Positions 53,960 through 64,000 of a DNA stretch of 64,000 nt are shown here, piece after piece (the first letter of the stretch is position 1; every line of letters begins with the position of its first letter). Below the pieces are notes generated by a model. That model was not told where the DNA came from and did no database searches. It worked only from the letters and a program-made list of their open reading frames with translations. Both the position numbers and the translations under genes were made by a program. The DNA is from Telmatactis stephensoni (lineage: Eukaryota; Cnidaria; Anthozoa; Actiniaria; Isophelliidae), in assembly GCA_029948255.1 (NCBI GenBank), contig JALIZF010000961.1, positions 55,424-119,423 of the forward strand. Reading direction: 5' to 3'.

Positions 53960-55235
53960 ATACTAATTGGAAAATAATTATGCAAACAACAATATTAATG
54001 CAAGCAAAGGACGTCCGCTGGCAAATGATCCTGTGAATAGATTTTCTTTAAAATTGGCATGGAAGCACTTTTATAATTATGGTATGCTGAATTAAAAAAT
54101 CAAATAAAATGGGGGTTCATGGGTGATGTCTATAAATTAATTCCTTTAAAGGGGACTACTGGGGGAGGGACAGTGGACAACTGTTAATGCCCCGCCCCCT
54201 GAGTAGGAGATTTTGATAACAAATCATAAATTATGGACTGTCCTCACTTTAAGGTTGAGTTTGAAATTGCAAGTGTAACAGAGAGGGAGCCTCCCCCTCA
54301 AAAAGACACACACTTTTCCCCACATCTCCACGATCTCTGCCACATCCCCTTTCCACTTTCTATGGACTTCCCATTATTTTTATTCATTTTGTCTTTTTTA
54401 TCCCTTGTTTCATATTTTCATTCATTCTTTTCATTCATTATTTCACTCATTTATTCCTTCATCCTTAAAACTAGGATTGACTTGTATTTTTTTATGATAT
54501 CCCATTATGAATTGAGGTTGAAACAGTGACAACCAACCCCCAGTAGTGGCCAATAGCGACACACACCCCCCTCCTCCAACCCCCTGTACTTTATGACTAG
54601 TCCCTTAACCTTCATACTCACTTTCATTATTCTTTGAATTTTTGATTAATTCTTAAATTCATTTATTCTTTGATTTTTTCCCTTGTTGATTTGTTTCAGC
54701 TCATTCATTTTTCCATTTATTCACTTTTTTATTCTTTTTATCGTTCTTTAAATTCATCATTTCATTAATTATATTTTCCTTTATTGGATTCATTTCTTCC
54801 TTGATTTGATTCATTCTTTCTGTTATTTATTGTGACTCAATCTTTGTGATTTTTTCATTCATTGTCTTTTATTCACTGATTTTTCATTCTTTCATTCATT
54901 CTTTGATTCATCTATTCATTAATTTCCTCTCAGTTACTTTCTCAATCCTTCTTTTAAGCACTTTTTCAATCTTTTATTCATTCTCATTCAATTTCTTTTC
55001 TTCAAATTTATTGTCATTCCTTCTTTCAATTTATTCATTGATTCAACCATTCCTTCATTAATCAATTATTTGATTCTTTCATGCATTCTTTTGTTTATTC
55101 ATTGTCATTCAATCATTATTTTTTCACTCTTTTGTGATGCCTTTGTTCATTCTCTATAACATTCATTCCTTGATCATTTCATTCATATATTTATTTATTC
55201 TTTTTTTTTTCATACATTTTTTGTAGCCATGACTT
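53960..55235. repeat. Degenerate TTCATT-rich low-complexity tract (mainly 54320-55230)
   Basis: About 900 bases of variations on ATTC/TTCATT, pyrimidine-biased, with no fixed period. Plus-strand frames over it (54846-55061) are artefacts of F, S, I, H, L codons. 53960-54320 has no feature. Confidence 0.6.
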
Positions 55236-55239
55236 TATT

Positions 55240-56268
55240 AGTGCAATTATAGTGTTTTTAATGTATAATTCGTAGTACATTTTTGTAAGGTGCTATATTT
55301 TTGCCATTTTGTTTTTCCCGCCTACGCGTACAATCTGTCCACACTATGGTAGGCTCAGAACGTCCACAATAAAATGAATCTGAATCGGGTGGTTAATCGG
55401 GTGGCCATTTACACGTACGATTGTTGTTCCGACACACTCCCGGTAATACAATCGGGTCGACAATCGTAGCATGTAAATCAGCCTTAAGAGGTTTTCCCAA
55501 ACGGAAATTTGATAGTGTAATTCTCCGGCTCTGAAGTAACGGGGGTCACAGAAACGAAGTTGATACAGAGAGGCGATTCCCAGAGAACAATCCACCATTT
55601 CTGTTGAAGAGAGAGGGCTAACGAAGGGCAGGGTCCCCTGGGTAATATCACAGAAGGGAACTTTATCAACAGATAGATGTGTAACAGCCTTGAAGATCCT
55701 CTCATGAAATGTACCAATGCTCTAGGAAAACAAAAGCAGAAAAAACCATGAAAGGATATTTGACAAAACAGGGGACCCACCCCTTCATTGACCCAAGCTC
55801 CAAACGAAGTCCAGAATTAAAACTTTAGCTAGCCCCCCAGGTCAATGAAGAAAGTAGGGGGAAAGAGAAACCCCCCAGCAAACTACCCATGTTATGAGAT
55901 CTTCCCCACACTCTTTAGAATAACACCGGCTTCCTTTGCGACCTTTGCTCTTACAAGGAACAAACACTGGAGCTGCCCGTTTTCCAAGCTATCTGCTCTC
56001 GCCTGTATTTCATCTGCAGCCGTGGTGTATTCATCCGCTTTTCCATGGTTCTCGTTTCAGTTGCATCCTTCAATCGCAAGTATTGTAGCAGCTGTATTGC
56101 CTTGTGTCTATCAATTATTTCTGATGGCCAACTGAAGCGGCCAAGGTGGTAGCAGAACTCTTTGTGGTTTGTAACTGTTCTAAGACCTTGACCTTGTCTT
56201 CCAAGGCCTGAATACGAGTAGCCATCTACGAAACAATAACGATAATACAGCCCATTTTCAACATTCAT
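55240..56268 (-). pseudogene. Possible decayed coding blocks, unrecognised
   Basis: Minus strand. A start-like MATRIQALEDKVKVLEQLQ (near 56221) has coiled-coil texture and runs in one frame for 36 codons, then related-looking sequence continues in another frame (EIIDRHKAIQLLQYLRLKDA). A second block (55720-55490) after TTTTCCTAG is open in two frames for about 80 codons, including FHERIFKAVTHLSVDKVPF. I do not recognise either. Coiled coil plus frame changes suggests an old retroelement gag or a dead host exon. Confidence 0.3.
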
Positions 56269-56394
56269 AATAAACAGCGACCTCCAACAAAGATTAACAG
56301 TTTTTTAATAAACTAAAGCCAGAATGCTCTTTGCTGTACAACATATGACGTATACCACACACAGACATAAGCAAAAGCACTCTTTGTTTATATA

Positions 56395-56710
56395 GTATCG
56401 TCACTAGTGGTCTCTAGTATTATGGCTTTAAAAATCACTGTCCATGTGGCACTCCCAGAGTTCCATCTTAATACCCCTTCACCAAAGATAAATAATCTTC
56501 TGACGCTTGCATCACATTCAGTATAACAAATTTTTCCTTTAGTAACGACTATATCCTTACCAGTGGCACTCCAAATGTTAGATAACTTCTGATAAAACCT
56601 CATCACCAGTGGTAACACCCTCGATTTAAAATACCATCCTCACTGGCAGCAATCTCTAAGTTCCATCCTTAAATTCCTTCACCAGTGGTAATACTCTCAG
56701 TCCCGACCAA
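56395..56710. repeat. Decayed minisatellite, unit about 45-50 bp
   Basis: Units carry CACCAGTGG (or CACTGGCAG, TACCAGTGG), then 'taacaccctc', 'gagttccatcctta' and a T/C end. Four to six diverged units, best seen at 56590-56705. Confidence 0.6.
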
Positions 56711-57055
56711 AACTGATCTAGCAAAGCTGAATTAAGCAACTCATGGCCTGTCATACAACGAAAACTTGCCAAAGTTTTACATTCATCGGCGATATGCATA
56801 TTACGTTTGAAAATTGAGTAATCAGGCATAGTTATAATTCGTTTTTGGGGCTGTCACTGATTGTTTTTATCATGGATCTTAAAAGACTGGATAGGAAACT
56901 GCGACATCACGGGTGCATCCTAGTAGAAATGCATGACGTGCACCGAAAGGATGTGCGGCCGCTACAAACTTGTTTCAATTTATCAAGATTTTTACCTAGA
57001 TTTTTGTCGTCGTTTTTCTATAAGCTTTTTCCCCTTTAATTCCTGGGTAGTGTAA

Positions 57056-57091
57056 AATTTAAAATTTAAAATTTAAAATTTAAAATTTAAA
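57056..57091. repeat. (TTTAAAA)n 7-mer repeat
   Basis: Five tandem 7-base units. Confidence 0.85.
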
Positions 57092-57129
57092 AGTTACCTC
57101 CACTTCTTTTCAATCACCTTACTGTCTTG

Positions 57130-57583
57130 ATACCATGAGAATTGCTAAATGAAGCACATGCAAAACGTTTTTTGTGAAATTTTTTTGCAAGTGAAGGCAC
57201 CATATGCACCTCTTGCGCAATTTACCAAAAAAGTTTCCAGGGGATCCTGATTGAATTTGGTTGCCACCACATATTCTACCCCTATATCTGAAAGAGCATA
57301 TTGAACAACTTCAACAAATGACTTTATACAAATCTGCAGACCTTCCCATGTCTGGTTACTTTTAGGTCCTTTAGTGAAACATCTGTTTGAGCCATAGCCC
57401 AATCTTCAAAAAATCATTTTGAAGCCAAAGAAGCCTTCTATCAACTGGTGAACGATACACACTTTTAAACTCAATTTGGGTCACCACTCTATTGGCTGTT
57501 TCCTCTGTTCCAGCCTTCCCCTGTACTGTGATAGCATGTGCAACTGTGTTGCTAAAAACCTGAGCTGCTAAATATACCCTCAT
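57130..57583 (-). pseudogene. P element / THAP9-like transposase, C-terminal fragment
   Basis: Minus strand. MRVYLAAQVFSNTVAHAI and a linker (57583-57371), then in another frame TWEGLQICIKSFVEVVQYAL and EYVVATKFNQDPLETFL (57345-57210). The last block, with its 'kFsQDxLExfF' core, is the C-terminal hallmark of P element transposases. A frameshift around 57400 separates the blocks, and the 'R...G.N.NPT' end is degraded. No THAP domain or GTP-binding part is visible upstream on the minus strand, so only a fragment remains. Confidence 0.6.
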
Positions 57584-57589
57584 TCATAA

Positions 57590-60500
57590 ATAAAAGTTGA
57601 CAAATAGATGATCACTAGATAACTTGTTCAAGGTATGAAAACCTGATGCATTGGATTCACTTATGTCATTCTCAAATGCATCAATCAACTGTAACCAGGT
57701 TATCCACATATTATTTCCGAGTTTCCTTGTCTTATTCCTCCATAATCAATGAGACATCCTCCTTCTCTAAATCATCATCTATTATAAAGCTATAAGAAGA
57801 GAGGACAAGACACTAGCTACTAACAATCTAGAAAAAGCAAACACTATGAATTGCATGTTTATAAAAATCCCATGAAAATTTCATGAAAATTCCATAAACC
57901 CATGGCCATGAATATAGAGATTTCATTTTCATGTCCTTTCTCCAAGACCATGAATTGTCCATGAAATTGCAACAAGTATATGTAATGACCCATGAAATAA
58001 TGTTGTATTGCCCATTGTGTGAGTTATGGACGTTGTGTAAACACCAGCAACTAAATAAAGACTTCATTGAGATCTAAACCAGCCATTCTAAAGTGATATA
58101 AATATGAAAGCCCCCTGAATTTATGACAGATCATTTCTGGGCAAACAATTAAGGCAACATTTTAAATTGTTTTCAGTCTTTTTGTCGTCATCAGAACACC
58201 TAATCGATGGCATATATTACTTCATGTAAGCTGTACAATTTCAAAATGTTCATCTGATTGATCACCATTTCTAAATGTTTTAATGTTTTCTAATACTTAA
58301 AACAGTGGCGGATCCAGCATATTTAAAGAGGGGGTATGTTTTAACGCTTTCTCACCCAAACTATTGATGAAAAAAGTGTTTATTTGTGAAAAGCTATCAC
58401 CATTGTCCAAAAGGGAGATCAACCGCATTCAACGCACCTCCCTTGGATCCACCCCTGTAAAACCATGCAAAACTACTATAAACCACTACTTTAATATCAG
58501 AGTTCTTTATTATAATATCAACAAATGCATTTCTCAATAAACAAACAATACATGCTACAATAACTTATTTATTTATCAAGATGAAAGACTAGTGGTCATA
58601 TTTTTTGAATTAGCTGATAAATGCACATTTAGTATATTTTTACAAAATGAGTTCTTTTGAAGTCAATTAAGGGGCTAAATTTATTGTTGAAAGTGATAAA
58701 ATGACATACAATCCAATTTTCATCTTGGTCATAAATACATAAACAAATGCAACTTACCAAAAAAAAAATATTTTATTTTTTATCATTATGATATGAAGCT
58801 AATTTATATTTTAAAAATCATAAACAAATTGGAGTATTTTTTACAAATACAATCATGCTATCACAATGACATCAGCATAAAATAATTTCTGCAAACTTCA
58901 TTTTACACAATATTTATAAATTCATGAAACATGAAAAAGTTAAAATTCATTATTTAGAATGCCTTTTTTGACATCTTCATTATGGTTGTCTAAGACATAA
59001 AGCATTACAAAAAGAAACCGCCACCTATTCATATGTTTTGATATTATTGAAAATCTTACAGCCAAAAAATAACTGCTTGCACACTTCAGTGTTTACATCC
59101 TACAAAAAAAAAAACAACAACACACAATAGATTAACATAAGTAATAAAAATGCAGATGAAGAATATGAAATGTTTGTTTAAAAAAATATTTCCTGTGACA
59201 TATACACAATATATACATGTACACACATAAAAAATCATGTGTCAAATGATGTTCAAATAATAACAGCCCATCTTCTTACAGTGCTTTAATTGGGGCCACT
59301 TGAATTATAGTGACCAATCAAAAACCAGTAAAACCATACATACTTAGAACTAATAACTGAAATAAACACTCAAATTATAGTATTCTCATACACGCTGATA
59401 ACAATGTAGAGTTGAGAGCTGCAATAAATTGATTAAATATCAGTTCATCTAAGTGGTCCTGGTTGAATTAGCAGCATTATAAATCAGTTACCTTTCAAAG
59501 ATATAAATTTGTAAAGATTTTTTTATGTACAAGATTCAATTTACTAAAAAACACTGGAATCAAGGCTAAAGCACCACACAGAACTTGGATTGAAATATTA
59601 TTAATAGAAATATTACATTTATTTTATGATATATCCAATTTCTAGTATTGCATTTTCCTATAAATTAACATTATGTACATAAGAATCATTTATCAAAATA
59701 TGACAACTTATGACTTTTTCATGCAATCAGACATGAGCTAAGTTCTTCATTTTTAAAATTGTAAAAAATTGTTTATGTTCTTCAAATTTGTAATTACAGT
59801 ATCAGAAACATGAGCTATAACTTAACTACATAACTACATATACATTACATTCAGTTTTAATGTGTCATTCAATTAAATTACAAATAAAATAATCCTTACT
59901 AAATTGTTTTCATGTTATTGAACTGTTTTTATACACATATTAACTAAATCAAAATTGCTTGTGTCAAGACAACTATACACCTGTTTCATTCTATTCTCTT
60001 GATAGAACAAAAACATTGTCAAATCAGAAATAAAATCTTGTTATGTATATCCAGTTGAGGGAAATTCAAAAGGTTCAGTTTTGGAGAATTTAGGCCAAAT
60101 CTCACTCAACAAAACTAACTTATTGATTGGAATAAATATTCTCTAATGAAGATGACTAAGCTTGCTAGTATATTTTTCAGGAGACTAAAGGGTAAAGATT
60201 ACAAACCCTTAAGCAAATGCAAATAAAAGCTTGATAGTAGCAATTTTTGTTTGTCTATTACCACAGGGAGCCCAATTCAGTTGAATAAAAAGGAAATATT
60301 TAGAATTATTACTTATTTAAATTTGAAAAACACAAGTTTGAGTCTGGAATTAATGACAAAATTAATAAGAAAAAGATGGAATTTTGTATCCAAAATAGAT
60401 TTGTTTTAATATTTTTTAATATTTATTATGAATTGCTGTAAAAACCATTAGACCTCAATACAAATTGAAAATACTTAATTCTATGTTTTCTTCTCGTTTT

Positions 60501-61170
60501 CTTGATATGCCAGATACATGTAATTAAACCATGTTATCAGACATAAACTGGAAGAGACAATATTCACCTAATGTGTCATTCTATTCTACATATTAATTAA
60601 TTAACTAAAGAAGAAAAATAACAACAACAGCCACAAAAACAATCCAAGATATCCCAAATATAGAGAAGACAAAAAATCAAAATATGCTGTTCTGCAATAT
60701 AAAGCTGTTGAAATGCTTTAATTTCCTTTCTTAGAATTATTAACCACTACTGCAAACTCAATTATAAAATCTCACACTGAATCTGAATAGTCAAGTTTCC
60801 CATTACTAGAGATAACTAATGTTCCTGACAAAAGCAAATTTATACAGGCTTAATAATTAGCCCAAACTCAATGAAATTATTCAAAATAGATGCTAGGAAA
60901 TGCACAAAATTTTGTTAAAAAACAACACAAAAATCGCATTTATTCCCATGGGTTTCCATGGAAAAAAGGCTAAGCTTGTACAGATGTGCCTTTTGTCAAG
61001 AGGTTCAACGTCTCTTATAAAGGAAAACTAGACTATTACTGTTAATATAGGTCAATGAGCTTGCAAATTGATATAATTCACCAAAAGACCAAACTGTTAT
61101 AGTATATGCAAACTTAGAACAAATGGATTAGCAATCTTTATTTTAACTTTTTCAAACCCTTTTTTAAACC
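57590..61170. other. Long AT-rich non-coding stretch
   Basis: No exon, RNA gene or strong repeat on either strand over 3.5 kb. 57868-57990 repeats CATGAAA-type words (also seen near 29830). It could be intron, UTR or intergenic DNA of a gene outside the window. Confidence 0.45.
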
Positions 61171-61172
61171 AG

Positions 61173-62120
61173 ATTATATAATAGAATTTTACGAGCGCGC
61201 GATCTGATTGGTCAATTAGCCATACTTTATCAGAGTACAGATAATAGAAGTGACGTCACAAAATCAAAATCTTTTACTCACAATCTTTGTTGTGAGTCCT
61301 TCAAGCCTATTTCATTCGCAAAATAAGCAAAAATTTCTTCAGTAAACACAAGAAAATTTATTCCTTTATTGCACAATCCCTGGCGACCAAGTCCAAACAA
61401 GTGAAAATTCCCGTCATTTTCTGTTAGCGGACGCGCGCGTTTGTACACCCGAACAGCGGGAAAAGGTAATGCAATTAACTTTTAAGTTGATTTTACACAA
61501 ATAACACAGGAAAAAAAGACAGCAAATGTAAATGACCTTCAGGTTGTGGGTTTCAAGGCAAAGCTGACGTCTTCTATAAACTGGAACCAAATCTTTTGGA
61601 GCTGTAAAATATAATTTGTGAGTTTTTTCGATCGAGTATTTTGGATGTTTGTCGAGGAGCTACAGTCTTCACTCAATGTTGTAAAAGCAAGAATGTACTT
61701 AAATCTGAGTCTGAGACTCATTCAATATTTCTATGATTTCTGAAAACAACAATTTGAAGTCAACATGCTTGTTGAAGACGACGACAAGAAGTTTCTTTAC
61801 TTATCAGAATCCATTTTTGTACCAATAAGTACGCCTCACCAACTTTCAAGATTCTGGATGTAAACCTCAGTTTGGATCATGTCAGGCAAGATAGATTTTG
61901 GGGAAATCTAATCACCGGTTCAAAATAAATGAGGTAACTTAATGAATTACGTAGAATAAAACACTATAGAAAAACTATTTTTTGCATAATTTTGACGATA
62001 TGATAGTATCTTGTGAAATTTTGTCGATTCACCCGATCAATGTCGAAAGACGCGCGCTCTGTTTACCTAAATTTTTATTCTCAGTTTTGCTTTCTTTGCT
62101 CGTAAAATTCTATTATATAA
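61173..62120. mobile_element. Non-autonomous element with 23-bp terminal inverted repeats
   Basis: TTATATAATAGAATTTTACG with AGC (61174-61196) is the reverse complement of GCTCGTAAAATTCTATTATA with TAA (62098-62120). Further in, GCGCGCGAT (61195 on) and CGCGCGCTC (62050 on) also mirror. About 950 bp, no ORF with a recognisable domain. The ends are TA-rich. Palindromic element B follows three bases after the right end. Confidence 0.7.
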
Positions 62121-62123
62121 AGC

Positions 62124-62302
62124 AAATAGATCAGGCGTAGCTATGTTCTGTACTCTGATGAAACACTCCTGAAGCTGTAAAACACTCAAAAAGCTATAGA
62201 AAACACTCGCCTACGGCTCGTGCTTTCTATAACTTTTTTCGTGTTTTACAGCTCCAGTCGTGTTCCATCAGAGTACAGAACATAGCTACGCCTGATCTAT
62301 TT
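62124..62302. mobile_element. Palindromic element B, arms interrupted by TC facing TC
   Basis: The outer 37 bases (AAATAGATCAGGCGTAGCTA... to CTCTGATG) pair perfectly with the right end. Inward the left arm has TC where the reverse complement of the right arm has GA three times, always after CAC: before CTG, before AAAAAG and before GCC. Four more differences are all transitions. Centre: CAC-TC-GCC-tac-GGC-TC-GTG, the same core as in element A (20082-20179). Confidence 0.85.
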
Positions 62303-62453
62303 GTTAAGTGAGCCCATGTGTGACATCAAGTCCCCACAATAACTCGATTCTATGTTTGCATTAAACAAGTTAAAAATGGAATCTTCTTTGGCCAATAACA
62401 CAGGAAGCCCAATTCATTTGAAACAAGAGCATAAAAAAACTATTAAAACTTGA

Positions 62454-62581
62454 GGCGCTGTTACCAATGCAATTTTTCTTGCAACTTGCAATGCAATGCC
62501 ATTGTTTCAGAAGAGATTCCCTTTTACAACAATGGCATTGCATTGCAAGTTGCAAGAAAAATTACACCGTGTAACAGCGCC
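62454..62581. mobile_element. Palindromic MITE with a perfect 36-bp inner stem
   Basis: Outer GGCGCTGTTAC (62454-62464) pairs with GTAACAGCGCC (62571-62581). An inner 36-base arm (62471-62506, starting AATTTTTCTTGCAACTTG) pairs without mismatch with 62528-62563; the loop is 21 bases. A transcript would make a long hairpin of small-RNA-precursor type. No ORF. Confidence 0.85.
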
Positions 62582-62584
62582 TTT

Positions 62585-63715
62585 AATAGGGAGCTCCACA
62601 ATTAGGTAAAACCTAATTTCTATATTATTCTATACAATGATCTTCCTTTTAATAAGATAAAATCACATTGAAACAAAATAAACATCACTAATCACTAAAA
62701 GGAACAATTTAAAAAGTGGAAGCGTACTAGAAGAAAACTAGTTTATGCCACAATAAACAAAAGTAATTCTTTGAAAAATTCTCAATTATTATGATTGCAG
62801 TTGATTGTCAGATGTTTATATATCTACAAAACACTAGAGCTGCCAATGTGCAATTCACATATTTTCTAAAAGAAAATTCTAATTTGTTTGTTTTAAACCC
62901 ATGCCATGACTGAGTTTCTTTGAAAAAACAAATGATTTGAAAATGACAACATAATTTCAAAACACTTGTTGTAGGTATCAATGAAATTCATCTTGTTATA
63001 ATTGCTTAAGTCAACCAAGTTTCAAAACATTTTAAACAGTTTGCTTATTAGACTAAAACACAACTTTCATAATGGCTCCTGCTACTTGGCAAAAATAAAT
63101 TTAAACAACTATCTAAATCATTGAAAAAATATGAAGTCATGAAATTCTTAATTTACATGAGTAGAAGTATCAAAACATCCAGGATAGAATTAAATCCTTA
63201 ACAGAATTGATATTTAAAAATGCACCAAAACAATACCAATAAGGCTTTTAATCAATTTCACATACAAAACAACTATTTTTCACAGTGAATATTAGACTTC
63301 TCTAATTTTATAGTATTCAATATAAGTAACAACTTTTATATCAATTTAAATTTATTTTCTACAAAATCAAACTTTAATATAAGCTAACAGTGAGGACACT
63401 CAAACCATGAACACTTGACTTTAATATTAAGTTTAGATTATTTAGATTTTCTGAGCTTTCTACTCCTTCAAACCTTCTAACAAGCTAGTAGGATTGAGCT
63501 GAAATATACTACGTGATCAAAATGAAACTAAATTCTAGCAGTTTTAAAAAAGAACCAAGTGTTCACGGTTAGAGTGTCCTCACTGTAAACTTTAATAGGT
63601 AGCTAAATCTTATAAATTCGATACGTACCACACATCAACATCCCAGATAGTTAACATGCTTTACTCAAGTCGGTCCAGTTCCACTAAAACCAATTAAGCG
63701 TAAAATGTAACTTAT
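62585..63715. other. AT-rich non-coding stretch
   Basis: No exon or repeat seen. Confidence 0.45.
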
Positions 63716-63719
63716 TCTC

Positions 63720-64000
63720 ACCATTTACACGAATCGATAATGAGATGCACGATTTGTAAACCCCTTTGACGATTCATACGAATCGTACGAATGGTACGAA
63801 TCGACAGGCCCCCTTCGAGCAGCTTTCCATGGTTGAGTCTGCCAGAGTCTAAGTCCACTATATACCCATCTGCGCATGTGCGAAACACGATTCCCAACAA
63901 ACAACATGCGCTAACCATTCACATGAATCGATAATGAGATGCACGATTCGTAAACCCCTTTGACGATTCGTACGAATCGTACAAATCGTACGAATGGACA
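63720..64000. repeat. Two direct copies of an ~87-bp unit at the right edge
   Basis: 63720-63806 and 63914-64000 match almost throughout (shared 'gaatcgataatgagatgcac', then 'gtaaacccctttgacgatt'). Each ends in a cluster of TACGAATCG words. In copy 2 CGATTCGTACGAATCG is a perfect 16-bp palindrome. The 107-base spacer may be unique; the array could continue beyond the window. Confidence 0.8.

Noticed and set aside
54846..55061. F/S/I/H-rich frame resembling membrane helices
   Set aside because: Product of the degenerate TTCATT tract.

Overview
The window reads as animal nuclear DNA, AT-rich and crowded with mobile elements. There are no prokaryotic operons, and coding pieces are split by short introns with GT..AG borders. 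The mix of elements is what I associate with a cnidarian, most likely an anthozoan (coral or sea anemone): CR1/L2-like LINEs with an esterase-type ORF1, a Penelope-like element with a hammerhead ribozyme, DIRS/Ngaro-like YR retrotransposons, EnSpm/CACTA, ISL2EU and HARBI1-type PIF/Harbinger, a P element relative, tRNA-derived SINEs and many foldback MITEs. No species marker is present, so the taxon is an inference.

Layout. 0-3.4 kb: the edge of a Tc1/mariner-like transposase, an uninterrupted HUH/Rep-like endonuclease ORF (1111-1581) and an orphan hammerhead-like motif. 3.6-9.5 kb: two split genes on the minus strand, the second a pseudogene. 9.5-16.6 kb: noncoding DNA with foldbacks plus the gag of a DIRS-like element. 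16.6-25.7 kb: a CR1/L2 LINE, a palindromic element, a second LINE inserted in a Penelope-like element, and that element's hammerhead ribozyme. 26-33.4 kb: decayed ORFs, simple repeats, a palindromic MITE, a SINE inside an EnSpm transposase, and a coiled-coil ORF. 33.4-39.2 kb: a DIRS/Ngaro-like element (gag, RT, RNase H, recombinase start), itself hit by an L2-like LINE end. 39.5-41 kb: a satellite built of tiny hairpins. 41.6-49.1 kb: a tRNA-like sequence, a Mutator-like fragment, a five-exon DDE gene with all frames open, a SAM-domain exon and a three-exon Cys/His gene. 49.9-53 kb: two different PIF/Harbinger transposases. 53-64 kb: low-complexity DNA, a P element fragment, a 0.95-kb inverted-repeat element, two palindromic elements and an edge repeat.

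How the parts relate. Most coding sequence belongs to transposons and is broken by stops, frameshifts or nested insertion (LINE in PLE, LINE in DIRS, SINE in EnSpm). The exceptions, where reading frames and splice phases agree, are the HUH ORF at 1.1 kb, the DDE gene at 43.7-45.5 kb and the Cys/His gene at 46.9-49.1 kb. The most unusual non-coding signals are a family of palindromes interrupted by TC facing TC at regular places (20.1, 53.9, 62.2 kb, and in miniature at 47.6-47.7 kb) and the alternating micro-hairpin satellite at 39.5-41 kb. No searches were run; family names come from recognised motifs only.
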